Shown here: positions 11,846-22,886 of the stretch, piece after piece
How positions within the stretch are numbered: position 1 is the first letter of the stretch
Layout: each line of letters opens with the position of its first letter
Position numbers and translations under genes: made by a program
Source: Kalmusia sp. IMI 367209
Taxonomy: Eukaryota; Ascomycota; Dothideomycetes; Pleosporales; Didymosphaeriaceae
Length of the DNA: 64,000 nt
Assembly: GCA_027946365.1 (NCBI GenBank)
Contig: JAPEUQ010000011.1
Location: 1,466,640 to 1,530,639, forward strand
Direction: 5' to 3'
Notes under the pieces: model-generated
The model's input: the letters and a program-made list of their open reading frames with translations, nothing else
Database searches by the model: none
Told to the model about the DNA's origin: nothing

Positions 11846-13021
11846 ATGCAACCTCTTTCCATCTTTACGGTGCAGGCCATTCTAGCTTTCACCACCATTG
11901 CTCAGAACACGGTTGCTGACATCTGGGTCTATTCTACGAGCAAATGTTCCGGCGATGCTTTCTCTGCATCATCCCATCTTGAAGTCTACGAGTCGAACAA
12001 GGTTCTTAGCGGGGGCACCTGGTATAAATGCCCCTTGATTCCCCAATATATATGGCCATTTTCTAATCTCAGCATGTTTAGGGAGTGCCGTTATCGTCAC
12101 CAAGACCTCGTCGGCTTTGAAGATAGTGGCACGGCCTACACTGTATTTGTCGACGAGACGACAATCCCAGACGATTGCAGCCTCGTCCTTTACACAGGAA
12201 CTGACCCCAACGATGCGCTTGCAAGTGGAAAATGTATGAACTACTACTCTACAATTGGAAATAAGGACGGCGGGTGCGTTGAGACGAGTATTGCGCACCA
12301 GTTCGGATATGCGTTAGTGCCTACACAAACCTGAATAGGAGTTGCTACTAATGCTGACCAGGTTATGCTGTGGTGACAATTGTCAAGCGGCCACTAAACC
12401 TCCGTCTACTCCGAGCTTATTGAAACGAGAGATCGAGGAGGTGATGTTCCCAGCATCCGCCGTTCGTGACATCACTGCTGTCAAGCGTACCAATCCTCTG
12501 ACGGCCAAAAGAGACGGCATCGACTGTACTTTCGACGGCTCAGGGGAGGCGGCCAGCACTTAGGGCACCCAAGTTAAGCTGGCTCCCTCGGCCAGCTGTC
12601 CAGCTGGCACTGAAAAATGCAGTGTATCAGCTGATGTCACCTATGAAGCCTCCACGACGAACACATTTGGTGTAAGCGCCGAAGCTGGTGTAAACCTCTT
12701 CGAAGTCATCAGTGCCAGTGTCACTTTCAGTTACGAAGTTTCCCATGAGACATCTCGATCTTACTCCTGGTCAATCAGCGCGGATGTACCCCCAGGCCAG
12801 TCTGGATATATTAGTTTCGCACCTCACTACCTGTGTAAGCATAGTTCCACCTTCAATTTTAGAAAATCTTTCTAACACCAGATTCAGGTTCCCCCGAGGG
12901 CAAATTCTCTGGAAGCCAGTGCCAGGGCGCTCCCGTCGATACCCCGGGACGATTCTGCTACCAAGCTCTTCTTAGCGGTAACCCGGACGGCAAGGCCATC
13001 TTCGTCCAGGAAGTCTCATAA
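11846..13021 (+). CDS. Secreted two-part protein of unknown function with an in-frame TAG
   Basis: Three exons fit in phase: 11,846-12,312, 12,362-12,834 and 12,882-13,021 (359 codons plus stop). Residues 1-24 look like a signal peptide. The N-terminal part (~25-170) has many cysteines and ends at GYALCCGDNC. A linker (~180-230) carries three Lys-Arg pairs that could be Kex2 sites. The C-terminal part is rich in Ser, Thr, Val and alternating beta-type residues, with a VPPGQSGYISF segment and further cysteines. This pattern recalls beta-rich secreted or pore-forming folds, but that is only an impression. Codon 239 or so (12,561-12,563) is TAG, while the same frame continues with good protein character to a proper stop. 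An 87-nt alternative intron (12,487-12,573) would remove it in frame, with a weak donor. The copy may thus be broken, or unusually spliced. Confidence 0.65.
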
Positions 13022-13899
13022 ATTGTACGCACCATTCCGACGGAAGGGCCTCGATCGCTTGTTCGCCTCGACCTGCTATACACCTCAAGTTTCGAAAATC
13101 ATGTAGGTCGCCTATAGTACTAGAGCATGTGTCACACTCCCCCTTGGAACAAGCCTTCCACATCGACTCCGCCACTAAACAATTCTCCTGCACTCTTTGT
13201 TGCTGCCGGGTTTCTACGTTTCAAGTGTTGTGGTTTTCTGTTCTTGTACGTAGCATTGGGGCATAATGAGATTTATTATGTATACCAAACGTATGTTGGT
13301 AATCATCGTGATGCTCAATTCAAACGTGCCGTCATAAATTCCATTTACCAGGACACAAATCCAAATCCGCGAATGGTAGACACATTCTCACTAATGAGTA
13401 TGGCCACAGTCCGAATTATGATTACCACTGACGAGAGCAAGGCTACCACTCAAGAGTCTGGGGGCCGTACGGAAGTAGGTCAAGCTATTTGTTCACCTGA
13501 CAAGGGCGTCAGCCACTCTTTGTCTCGCTCATTGCAGCACGCCCAACCCTCATCTATGATTTGCAAAATATTTTGATGCGATTTATAAATTTAGAGAGCG
13601 TCTTGCAGATCGCGACTGGAAATGGTCGCAAAAACAAGGGCCCCGACCCAGTCATCCTAAGAGCACGGCCGCGAAACTCCACTTCTTGCACAACTATCCC
13701 TAACAACGTCGTGTCTACGTATAACCGAGGCCGTTGTTCGTTTTCAAATGTTATCCCAAAGCCCATGTGTAGATTAACGCCGTTCCGTTATTTCGGTGAT
13801 GAGTGCTCCCCCAGCGCATTAGAAGAACCGAGCTGAACTTGTGGATGAATATTAATGGATGCTGTCCTCTTCCGCTCCCTTGTTTGCAGGAACAGGATT
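13022..13899. other. Intergenic region between convergent genes
   Basis: No gene seen. It separates the 3' ends of the two-part secreted protein (plus) and ROT1 (minus). Confidence 0.5.
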
Positions 13900-14832
13900 T
13901 TAGAAGAAATAATAGAGAGCGCCACCTGATACAGTTAAGAAGAGTCCGAACCACCACCACTGATCAGCCTGCTGTTGTTGGGGGGTTCGTTTGCTAAGTA
14001 TGTTGACGTTGAGCGGGAGGTCAGAGCGCTTGACCTTGGCGGTGGCTTTCGCACCACCAGCTGTTGAAGTAGTAAGTGGATTGAGGGTTGTTGTGGGGAG
14101 CATCTCAGGCGGTGTAAAAGCCATGTACAGAGGCATGAGGGGCGAGCCGTCACGCTTGAAGAGGTTAAGGCGTTTCTTCTTGGTGTATCCGTCGGTCACT
14201 ACTTCATAGCGCTACGAAATCGTCAGTGCGTGTCTGTCAATTCGGACATCGTGGGCCTTGTGCGACAGGAAGAAGATAGCCGACATACCTGGAAGAGCTC
14301 AGTGGTGTTGTATCGAGTGTAAATGGCATTGCTGTATGCGCAGGGGTCGGAGTATAGCTGGCGGCCGTCGACTTTGATTGGTTCGAGAGAAAGCGAGCCG
14401 TTGTCGAGTTTGGTGAAGCTTCCGTGTTGCCATTGTATTATTCCCTTGGGGCAGCTGGGGTTGGTTGCTGTACCGCCCGTTAGCTTGTGCACCCAGCATG
14501 TATGCGCTTGGTCCGGCCTGCGCATATCGACGAAAGACAAGACATACGATTCGCTACGGCGCGGTAGTATGCCTCTTCAAAGTGGCCGTCTGCGGAGAAC
14601 GAGTAAGAGATGCCAGTGTGCTTCGGTTCTGTGAATTTCTCGTTGGCTGGATCGTAGAAACCCTGCGAATCTGTGAGCCGATCTCAGTGTTCTGTAGAGT
14701 ATAGCTTCATACGGGTCCTGTCAGCGTCGAGTTGGACTTGCTGCTCCATGTTCCCACCAGATCTGTGAACGTCGCGGCCTGCGCGGCGGCTAGGCCTGCC
14801 CCGAGGAGCAGTGTCGCTACCGAAACCAGCAT
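13900..14832 (-). CDS. ROT1: ROT1, ER membrane chaperone for cell-wall glucan biosynthesis
   Basis: Four exons on the minus strand (14,832-14,713; 14,662-14,548; 14,467-14,289; 14,211-13,900) give 241 residues. In yeast, Rot1 is an essential ER chaperone needed for beta-1,6-glucan synthesis and folding of several secretory proteins. A signal peptide (1-19) precedes conserved Rot1 blocks: GTWSSKSNSTLTGPGFYDP, FTEPKHTGISYSFSADGHF, PSCPKGIIQWQHG, then a late VDGRQLYSDPC and YTRYNTTELF. The C-terminus ends in a single hydrophobic anchor (WWWFGLFLTVSGGALYYFF), placing the bulk in the ER lumen. Length is close to the family norm and no block is missing. All three introns are phase-consistent. The promoter is shared with the folate cyclo-ligase gene, 314 bp away on the plus strand. 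Confidence 0.93.
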
Positions 14833-14833
14833 T

Positions 14834-14880
14834 GCCGTGCGTGTCCGTATGCGTGTGCTTGTGCGTGTGCGTGTGTGCGG
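14834..14880 (-). repeat. CGCACA-rich short repeat directly upstream of ROT1
   Basis: Read on the minus strand this is a run of CGCACA/GCACAC units ending within a few bases of the ROT1 ATG. It resembles the arrays before Lon and the folate cyclo-ligase. Confidence 0.55.
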
Positions 14881-15083
14881 TTATGAAACGAGTGTGAAGG
14901 GTCGGGAATGGCGCGCGAGGAGAAGGAAGATGCAGGAAGAAGTGGGAATGTTGCTGGGGCGCCGCCCGGTTTGGTTAGGGGAGGAGAATGGAGGAGCCGC
15001 GATTGATGGCAGGGATCATAGGGATCACGATTGACTAGTGGCGTCGATCGCCATCCGTCAAGCCACACACAGTGCACACTGTT

Positions 15084-15125
15084 CACACCGCACACCGCAC
15101 ACCGCATACCGCACTCCGCACAACG
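15084..15125 (+). repeat. CGCACAC-type tandem repeat in the cyclo-ligase leader
   Basis: About six imperfect 7-bp units (ACCGCAC type) end 21 bases before the ATG at 15,147. Confidence 0.6.
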
Positions 15126-15146
15126 TCACCGCCGGTGAAGCTCGCC

Positions 15147-15967
15147 ATGGCGGCAGTCATTGCATTGAAGAAGGACCTACGAAAAAAGATCAAGGAAATA
15201 CTCGCCCACGTTTCGGAAGCGAGAGCTGCTGCGCAGAGTAGGTCGGCACCGAATCTGTGCTCACGGCCGCCGTGAGGCTGGGCTCAGGCAGTTCTGACGC
15301 ATCGTAGCCTCCAATGCCACCAGGGTGATGCTATCCATGCCAGAGTACAAGGCGGCGACGCGAATTAGCGTGTACCTGTCCATGCCGTCGGGCGAGATCT
15401 CAACCATGGGCATAGTCCGCCATGCGCTTGGCCAAGGAAAGCGCGTCTTCATACCCTACACGTACAAGCCCAGTCACTCCAACAAGGATCAACCGCAATC
15501 CATCATGGATATGCTTGAGCTCCACTCGATACAGGACTTGGAGTCATTGCAGCCAGACAAATGGAACATTCCCACCCCGAGCGAAGACTCCATCCCAGAT
15601 CGCGTGAACTCATTTGGCGGCAAAGGCGTCACGAATGGTGCTAATGCGACTCTGAGCGGGGAAGCTGGACTCGATCTCATCATCATGCCTGGAATGGCTT
15701 TCGACTCTAGCTTCGGTCGGCTTGGTCACGGAAAAGGTTTCTACGACTACTACCTGAGCCGCTGTCACGATGCGTCGCGGATGCCTTTTCGCGGTAAGAA
15801 ACACTGGTATCCATTTTGGGTGGGCTTTCTAACTAACCACAATAGTCGGGCTGTCTTTGACAGAGCAGCTGCTCCCGCCGGACGAGTCCGTACCAATGGA
15901 CACCTCCGATTTCCGCCTTGATGCACTCATAACCGGTGATGGAGAGCTGCGCAGAGCACAAATATAA
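15147..15967 (+). CDS. FAU1: 5-formyltetrahydrofolate cyclo-ligase (MTHFS)
   Basis: Three exons (15,147-15,237; 15,308-15,793; 15,846-15,967) give 232 residues. The enzyme uses ATP to convert 5-formyl-THF to 5,10-methenyl-THF, the only route for recycling 5-formyl-THF into one-carbon metabolism. The N-terminus KKDLRKKIKEIL is followed by the conserved YKAATRISVYLSMPSGEIST block (~60-80). GQGKRVFIPYTY comes next, then the signature DLIIMPGMAFD and GRLGHGKGFYDYYL, which bind nucleotide and folate. Length is normal and both introns are phase-consistent. The start was chosen because it opens directly into the conserved N-terminus. The gene is divergent from ROT1 and its stop lies 96 bp from the SmE stop, a tightly packed cluster. 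Confidence 0.93.
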
Positions 15968-16063
15968 ACAATCGCCATGACCTCCTACAAACGCCATGCA
16001 CCGCCCCTAGACACCTGCATGTCGCCGTAGGCCTTGCTACGTGAGCCCCGATGGGCTGTCGGT

Positions 16064-16573
16064 TCAATTGTTAATCTGCTGAATGAGAGAAATGTTGTCT
16101 CCCTTAAGGAGGACCTGGCCTAGCTTGATATTAGCGACGCATGTCTAGGTGCACACCAAGCCACTCGAGCGTACTCACCAAGCTTCCTCCGCTCTTCCGG
16201 GCTCTCCTTCCTTGCCAAAGTGACCTCGACAGCGTCGTCGATGACCAGGTTCATAAATTCGTCGAAGCCCTGTGATCTGTCAACGCCCAGCCATGCTCTC
16301 GGTCGGCAGCGTATGCATACCCTCAGCTTCCCCTCGATGCGCAAGCCCAGGTTCTCGTACAGCCAGATGGACACGGTGGCGCGCTGTTGCAGAAGCTTGA
16401 AGATGAAGTTGATAGGTGGCAGGAGCACTAAATACGCATTAAAACCGGGAAGGAGCGAATGGCGTATGTCTGGGAAGAAGGCGCACCTTTCTGCCCGCCG
16501 CGGCCTGCGACCTTGTTAGCCTCTGCGCGCAACACGAGCACCAGCGGACACGCTCACCTCCTCGTCCAGTCAT
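16064..16573 (-). CDS. SME1: Small nuclear ribonucleoprotein E (SmE)
   Basis: Five short exons on the minus strand (16,573-16,558; 16,504-16,487; 16,427-16,321; 16,269-16,179; 16,119-16,064) give 95 residues in continuous phase. SmE is part of the seven-member Sm ring on U1, U2, U4 and U5 snRNAs and is essential for pre-mRNA splicing. Sm1 is seen as VLLPPINFIFKLLQQRATVS, IWLYENLGLRIEGKL and GFDEFMNLVIDDAVEV. Sm2 is seen as GQVLLKGDNISLIQQIN. The N-terminus is Gly/Arg-rich, as in other fungal SmE proteins. Four introns in 510 bp is intron-dense, and exon 2 is only 18 nt. The gene shares a 459-bp divergent promoter region with the importin at 17,033. Confidence 0.93.
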
Positions 16574-17032
16574 TATTAAGCTCAGGGTGCTGTTGATTCA
16601 CCGTCTGGGAGTTGGGCGGCGTCGGTGGTGTTGACCTAGACGTGCAGGTATGCAGGCCAGCCAAGGTAGAAGCTCTCGAAAATAGCGGCCGGTGAGAAGC
16701 GAGGGCTTGGCATTGGCGCGGGACGGTGGGCGGGTTGACACGACTTTGTCTACCGACGTAACTTCTGATTCCTGCCTCACAAACAAAACACGTTCCACCG
16801 CGCCTACTGATTTGCCTCATCTTCGCTGCGTACTCTTCTCCATCGCCCTTCGGCATCCGCACCTGTGCACCTGCCTCGAGCCTATGAGCCCTGCGATAGC
16901 TCCATAGTCGCTCTCCCACCCCGCCGCCATTCCTCTGAGCGTCGACCGCTTCCACAGCCTGCGCGGGATAGCCCACCATGGCCGCCAACGGAGCGCAACG
17001 TCTTCGCGCCGGTACTGGCGGCGCACAACACC

Positions 17033-20000
17033 ATGTCGTCGGGCGCCGACCGTGCGCAAAAGGAGCAGGCGCATCAGTTTCTGGAGCACTTCCAGAAGTC
17101 GGTACGGCCCATGCATCGTCTGCCGCATGTACAGAGCGCACGCTGACAGATGCCCACAGGACGAGGCATGGACGACGACGCTGGCCATGCTCGAGGCGAA
17201 CAACGTCGACGCCGCTGCCAAATTGTTTGCTGCCACCACGCTCAAGGGCAAGGTGTGTTGCTCCTCATGCAAGCCGAGCTTCGCTAACAGTGTCGCAGAT
17301 CGTCTATGACCTGCACCAACTGCCCCGAGAGACGCTCCCGAAACTGCGAGAAACCATCATGAGGAACTTGGCCACCTTCCACGCTGGACCCAAGCCCATC
17401 AGGCTGCAGCTCTGCGTGTGCCTGGCAAACCTGGCCATCCAGATGACAGAGTGGAAGGACGTGCTGGCTCTCATACTATCCGCGCTAGGCTCAGATCCCC
17501 TCGACGCTGCCGTGCGTCCTAGACTTCCTACGCGTCCTCCCAGAGGAAGTCACACATGGACGAAAAATCGCTCTTACAGTATGTTCGGTCGAATCACCAT
17601 CCACCACCAGCCTACCGGCACCTTCCTGCGGTATCGTGGTATGATCTCAGAGTCAAAGTCTAATGCTTCGTCTTGTCAGGAAACCGAATTGCAAATGAGG
17701 ACAGCGGAGTTGATCGAGGACAACGCGCAACAAGCACTCACTCTCCTCGTGCAATACGCCCAGTCGTCACGTACGTACCACCCCTGGTCTTGTTTCTTCG
17801 CTGACTTTGGCAGCCGCTGCTGCCCAAAACCCTCAATTACTCAATTGCATAACTTCCTGGATGCGGGAAGTTTCCCTAGAAGACATCATAAACTCCCCAC
17901 TTCTCGGTGTCATATTCGATGCGCTTTCCGCCCCAGAACCATTCGAGGCTGCTGTTGAATGCATATGCGCGTTGATAGGCGAAACACGGGACGTAGACGA
18001 AACGATGCAGGCCATTCTGGTTTTGTATCCCAAGGTGTTGGGTTTGCGTCCGAAAATCGCCCAGGCAGCACAAGAAGAAGATACCGAGACGTACAAAGGC
18101 ATTGCTCGGATCTTTGCCGAAGCAGGAGAAGCTTGGTGCTTACTTATCGCAAGATTGCCAGCAGACTTTAGAGGTCTTGTAGAAGCTGTTCTGGAAACTG
18201 CGGCAATGGATAAGGAGCGAGATGCAATATCCCACACTTTCAAGTTCTGGTATGATCTCAAGCAGTATCTTACTCTTGAGAAGTATACACAGGCCAAGCA
18301 GCAAAGTGTCGATGTTTACTCCAAGCTTGTCGACATCATGATAGGGCACCTGGAATATCCGAAACCAGAGAGCGGCGATGAGAAGGATCTCTTCGAGGGC
18401 GATCGCGAGCAAGAAGAAAAATTCCGAGAGTTCCGACATCAGATGGGCGATGTTTTGAAGGATTGCTGTGAGGTTATGGGCGTCACAGAATGTCTGCAAA
18501 AACCATACAACCTCATTCAGGCATGGGTACAGGCGTATGGCTCTCGAGCTGGGCCAAATCAAGTGCCTGAATGGCAGAAGTTGGAAGCGCCGCTGTTTGC
18601 CGTGCGAGCAATGGGACGAATGGTGCCACCGGATGAGAGTGTGATGCTACCTCAACTGATTCCACTAATGGTACAAATACCGGATCATCACAAGGTTCGG
18701 TTCCAAGCCGTTATGGCTCTTGGAAGGTACACCGAATGGACTGCACAACATCCGGAGACGTTACAACCACAGCTTGACTTCATCATGGCCGCTTTTGAAC
18801 ACGCCACAAAGGATGTCACCCGCGCCGCGGCTCTCTCATTCAAATTCTTTTGCAATGATTGTGCAAGCTCCCTCGTCGGTTTCATTGGCCCTTTGCAGCA
18901 ATTTTACGCCAAATACGTTACAAGCCTTCCGGTCACCAGCCAAGAAGAAATTACAGACGGTGTCGCCTCAGTCGTTGCTAAGGTTCCTCTAGATCAATTG
19001 TACCCGACAATAAAGGTATACTGCGATCCTGTATTGCAGAACATAGTTGCCATTGCAAACCAGGCCAAAGACGATGAGGAACACAAGCTTTTGGCGGACA
19101 AGATCAACCTTCTAACCATCTTCTTCGAAGTAGTTAAACCGCACGTACCAGCCGGACAAGAACACCCAGCGGTCAAGTACTGCCAGGAGATCTTCCCTAT
19201 GCTGGGCAATCTCGTATCACACTTTTCAAAGAGCGTCCCAATACTTGAGCGAGTATGCCGGTGTTGGCGATACATGGTACTTTCATACAGGACGGCGATG
19301 CGGCCATTGCTTCCATCGCTTGCGGCTCAACTCGTACAAGGTTTCGACTCTTCAAGGCAAGGGTGCTTCCTGTGGGCTACCGCATCGATAGTCCGCGAAT
19401 TCTCGGCCGGAGTAGAGGAAATTGACGAGAGCCTGGCAAACGACGTTTTCCAATTCTACGAACAGCAAGCGAAGACGTTCCTAAGAATATTAAGCGACTT
19501 GCCGCCAGAGGATCTTCCCGACCTCATCGAGGACTTTTTCCGCTTGGCTGCCGAGATGGCGATGTATTTCCCCGCCGAATCCATCACGTCGCCACTTATG
19601 GACACCATACTCCTTGCGGCCTGCTCCTCGCTCACTCTTCTCAAAGAAGAGCCTATTCTTGCAACGCTCCACTTTCTGCGCGACCTCCTCGGTTACGGTC
19701 GCAATCTGTCGCCTTCTAGTAGCTTCGACAACTCGCGCCACGAGGTCCCCGAGCAGATACAGCTGCGCGTTAAGCAGCTCATTGCTGCCGCTGGCATTCA
19801 ACTCGTACAGCGCATCATGACAGGCATGATGTACAGCTTTCCGGAGGGCTGCTTTCCGGATGCATCAGGTGTATTGCTTGATTTGTTTGAGTTGATGCCG
19901 GAACAGGTTGCCGGGTGGGTGCAACAAACCGTAGGAATGCTGCCTCAGGGTAGTATCACGCCACAGGAAAGTGAGCGCTTCCTGAACAACATCAGGCAGC

Positions 20001-20134
20001 GGATCCAGACTGGAGATATTCGGATGATCAGGACGATCCTGCAAGATTTCACAACGAGCTACAGGCGGAGGAATGTTGCACCCCGCGAGGGTCTCGGTAG
20101 ACTGGAAGCTAGTCGGTTCCGATTTTCCGGCTAG
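17033..20134 (+). CDS. MTR10: Karyopherin of the Mtr10/transportin-SR family, with an apparent frameshift
   Basis: Nuclear import receptor whose relatives carry SR-like and Npl3-type mRNA-binding proteins into the nucleus in a Ran-dependent way. Exons are 17,033-17,101, 17,160-17,252, 17,299-17,578, 17,680-17,770 and 17,814-20,134, about 950 residues of HEAT-type helical repeats. Diagnostic pieces are DRAQKEQAHQFLEHFQKS, DFLRVLPEEVTHGRK and the final ERFLNNIRQRIQTGD. Two oddities occur. Exon 3 is one base out of phase: the frame changes near 17,512, between SDPLDAA and CVLDFLRVLPEEV. A 35-nt intron (17,461-17,495) could repair the phase but would be unusually short and delete conserved residues. 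Upstream of 17,033 the conserved NVFAPVLAA segment is in frame but has no ATG, while a plausible MAANGA start at 16,978 is in another frame. Single-base errors in the assembly are the likeliest cause, since the gene is important for growth. Confidence 0.85.
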
Positions 20135-21592
20135 GAATGTACTTCAGGGCAGTCAAGACTGTCTTGGGGAAAAAGTTCAAGGGGTTCAAGGGGACCGCGA
20201 GTATGGGTTGTGGATACTTACTAAAGGTGTCTTTACTTGACCCATGTGACATGTCCAGTAGAGAGGTCAAGGGACGTTACGGAGGTTAGAGAGCCTGTAG
20301 ATATACTTGGAATTAGCTGCATGAGCGATAGGAATTGGGCATTTAGCATGGCGGATGGGATCTGGGGTGGATGGGTGGGCAGCATGGGTTGTGGAGCATC
20401 GTGGTCACCTATTCTAGATACCGATAATTTCGATTCCATTCCATCCCATTCCTGCAATATATGGACCGATTTCTGAAGACCTGAGAGCATTTCATTACGT
20501 ACGGTTTCGTGTCTGTGGCTGTGCCCTGTCTCGATCGCGCAGTCCGTGTTGCCATTCTGGGCTTCAGCTGGGTTTTGACTAGGCGAGCGGCAGATGCTTA
20601 TCGATACGATGCTGGGCGCGCTAGCAGTGTGTCGGGGGCGCATCGTAAGCTCCGATCTCACCACCGACATTCGCTCAATCAGGCCCGACTACACATTTCA
20701 TACCGTGGACACGCACCCGATGCCGATGCAGAAAAGCGAGGCTGCACACTGCACACTGCACCAGCAATCCCACACGTAACGAATAACCGCGCCCCAGCGC
20801 AAGCGCCCCGCTGCCTCACCCCAAAGGAGCAAACCGTGAACATGCAATAAACGCCCAAACGACGAAACATGAAACACCCTGCGTATTGCGGATTGATGTG
20901 TGTGCGCGAGGGCATCTCCGCCTGACATCGTCACCTTCCCTTTGCTCTGAGGTGGGTTGGTGGTGTTCAGCAAGCGAGGTGCCCAGGCATATACCGGACT
21001 TTTGGGAACGCGTTTCAGGGTACGATGGGCCTGGCCGGACACGCATCTAGAGCTGGAGTGTTCAGGCAAGCAGGCGGATTTGCTTGTCAATGCTTAAGCC
21101 AGCTTTGTCCGTCGCAGCTGAAGCTTCGTTAGGGAGTCGGTAGGGTACGTCCCTGTGGGTCCGATGACCAGTGGCGTTACCCTTGCATATTCGAGTCGGG
21201 CATCCCGGACTCTGCGCCGCACAGATCACTTCAGAATGGAACGTCCATGTTTGCACTTGCAATCAGTGACATTTTTTTTAAACCGTTTTCGGATTTGGAA
21301 TCAAAGTCTATGAAACGATAGGACCCGACGAGCGCTGAAATGCAGTAGACAAAAGCAACGAGGTATTCATCCAAGCGTTCCCCATGTCCGTCCCATCCCA
21401 TCCCATCCATGCGAAGTAGTGAGTTATGTGTATAGGTTGAGGAAACAAGATTGTAAATGCGACAAATAGGGGGGTGACAAGAAGTGAAGAGAAAACAAAT
21501 GCGAAAACAGTATCACAGCCCACCAACACTTCCACAGCCCCCAAGTCTCCCGCCACTAGAAAAGAAAGATGCTTTATTGTTATATCGCGCGC
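20135..21592. other. Intergenic region with one weak candidate frame
   Basis: No recognisable gene. A 145-codon minus-strand frame at 20,233-20,670 has mixed composition and a helical patch but no known motif, and could be chance. Short CCCAT repeats occur near 21,385-21,410. The right end should hold the terminator of the lysozyme-like gene. Confidence 0.45.
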
Positions 21593-22681
21593 TTATGCAG
21601 CAATGCAGTAGGACGAGCCGAGCCAAAGGTTGGAGCAGTCGGCCGAGAGGCCGGTGTTGAGCGAGGTAAGAGTGGCCATATCGACACCAGTGGAGGCACA
21701 GCCATCGCCAGACTAGAAGGAGTCAGTCATCTAGATACCTTGTGCGGGGAGGTAGGGTGAGGGGAAACATACCTTGACAGTGTACCACTTGGAGCAGTTG
21801 GCAGCGGCACCGGAGAACTTCTCGCCAGTGGGTTGGGCCTCACCGCCGCCGGTGGTGGGAGGAGGAGTGGTAGTATCGGGAGGAGTCTGGGTCTCGCCAC
21901 CGTCAGAAGGACCGGCAGGAGCACTGTTGGGAGCACCGCCAGTGACACCGCCGATGGAGCCCTCCTCGCAGCCGTGGGCCTCGTTGTCAGTCCATCCGAT
22001 AAGACGGTTGGCAACATCGCTAGCGTAGCAGTGGGTGGCAATACCGGCACCGAGGTTGCCCGAAGGGTCAACGGAACCAGAGTTGTAGATACGCGAGGCC
22101 TTGTAGTACTTGCTCACATCCTCGGCCTTCGCGCCGGCGAGAGACTGGGTGAGACCAGCCTCACGTCCTACACCAGCACCGTCCTGAATCATACCCTTGA
22201 TCATGTCATAGGGGCAAGGGTTGATACCGTTGCCATCGGGGTTGCAAGAGTGGGTTCCCTGGAAGGACTGCATCAGACCCGGGTTGTCAAAGCCGTAGTT
22301 AGTTGTTGGGGCGCGGACGCAGCCCTTGGACTCTTGCATGACGATGGCGAGCAGGAACTCGGCCTTGATGTTGGTCTCGGTGGAAACCTCTTGAATGGCC
22401 TTTTTGATATTGTCGGACTCCTCCTGGCTGTTGTTCTCCTGGCTGAACTGGGAGCAAGAGGCGAGCGTAGTCGCAACGTTGGCGGACCAAGCATCCTCGA
22501 AAGCAACCCACTCAGAGTCCTGCGGCCAACCCTGGGCCGGGGTACCATCTCCACCGAACACCTTGTAGGCAGCACGCTCCACCAGGGAGCGAGCTTGCTT
22601 CGGGCTGCTGGATAGCAGAGGAGCGCCGAAGGCAAGGGCGAAAAGCTGGCTAGCAGCGATGATGTAGGAAGCAGCGTACAT
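21593..22681 (-). CDS. Secreted lysozyme-fold (lytic-transglycosylase-like) protein with C-terminal LysM
   Basis: Exons 22,681-21,773 and 21,712-21,593 give 342 residues. Residues 1-19 are a signal peptide. A dibasic-free spacer leads to a domain at ~40-240 with the helical lysozyme pattern IKAEFLLAIVMQESKGC; E117 is the candidate general acid, followed by NPGLMQSF and NPCPYDMIKGMIQDG. A Pro/Thr/Gly-rich linker spans ~250-290. The last ~46 residues, split by the intron, form a LysM module (WYTVKSGDGC, then LNTGLSADCSNLWLGSSYC). LysM binds chitin or peptidoglycan GlcNAc, so the pair suggests a secreted glycan-cleaving or glycan-binding enzyme aimed at bacterial or fungal walls. Activity is inferred, not proven. 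Codon use and GC are like strongly expressed genes of this region. Confidence 0.83.
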
Positions 22682-22880
22682 TTTGAATGGTGATTGGTTG
22701 ATTGTTCGAAAACGGGTAAGTGTTGCAAGTGTGTTGATAAAAGAGTGACTCGAAAAGAGTGTATCGAAGTTAGTTGTAAAGAAAGAGTGACTGGAGGCAA
22801 GCCTCTGTAGAAGAAAGGACTGTGAAGTTGTTGGTGGTGATTGCTGTGATGCTGTTCAGATGCGGCGGCTCCAGGCTGCC

Positions 22881-22886
22881 TTTATA
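22881..22886 (-). promoter_or_regulatory. TATA-like box upstream of the lysozyme-LysM gene
   Basis: Reading the minus strand, CGTATAAAGGC sits about 200 bases before the ATG at 22,681. Plausible TATA box with a long leader; positional evidence only. Confidence 0.4.

Noticed and set aside
20233..20670. 145-codon minus-strand frame as a gene
   Set aside because: No motif, no splice support and Ser/Pro/His-rich mixed composition; mentioned only as a weak candidate in the intergenic entry.
21833..22615. 260-codon plus-strand frame
   Set aside because: Antisense shadow of the lysozyme-LysM gene; no signal peptide or domain.
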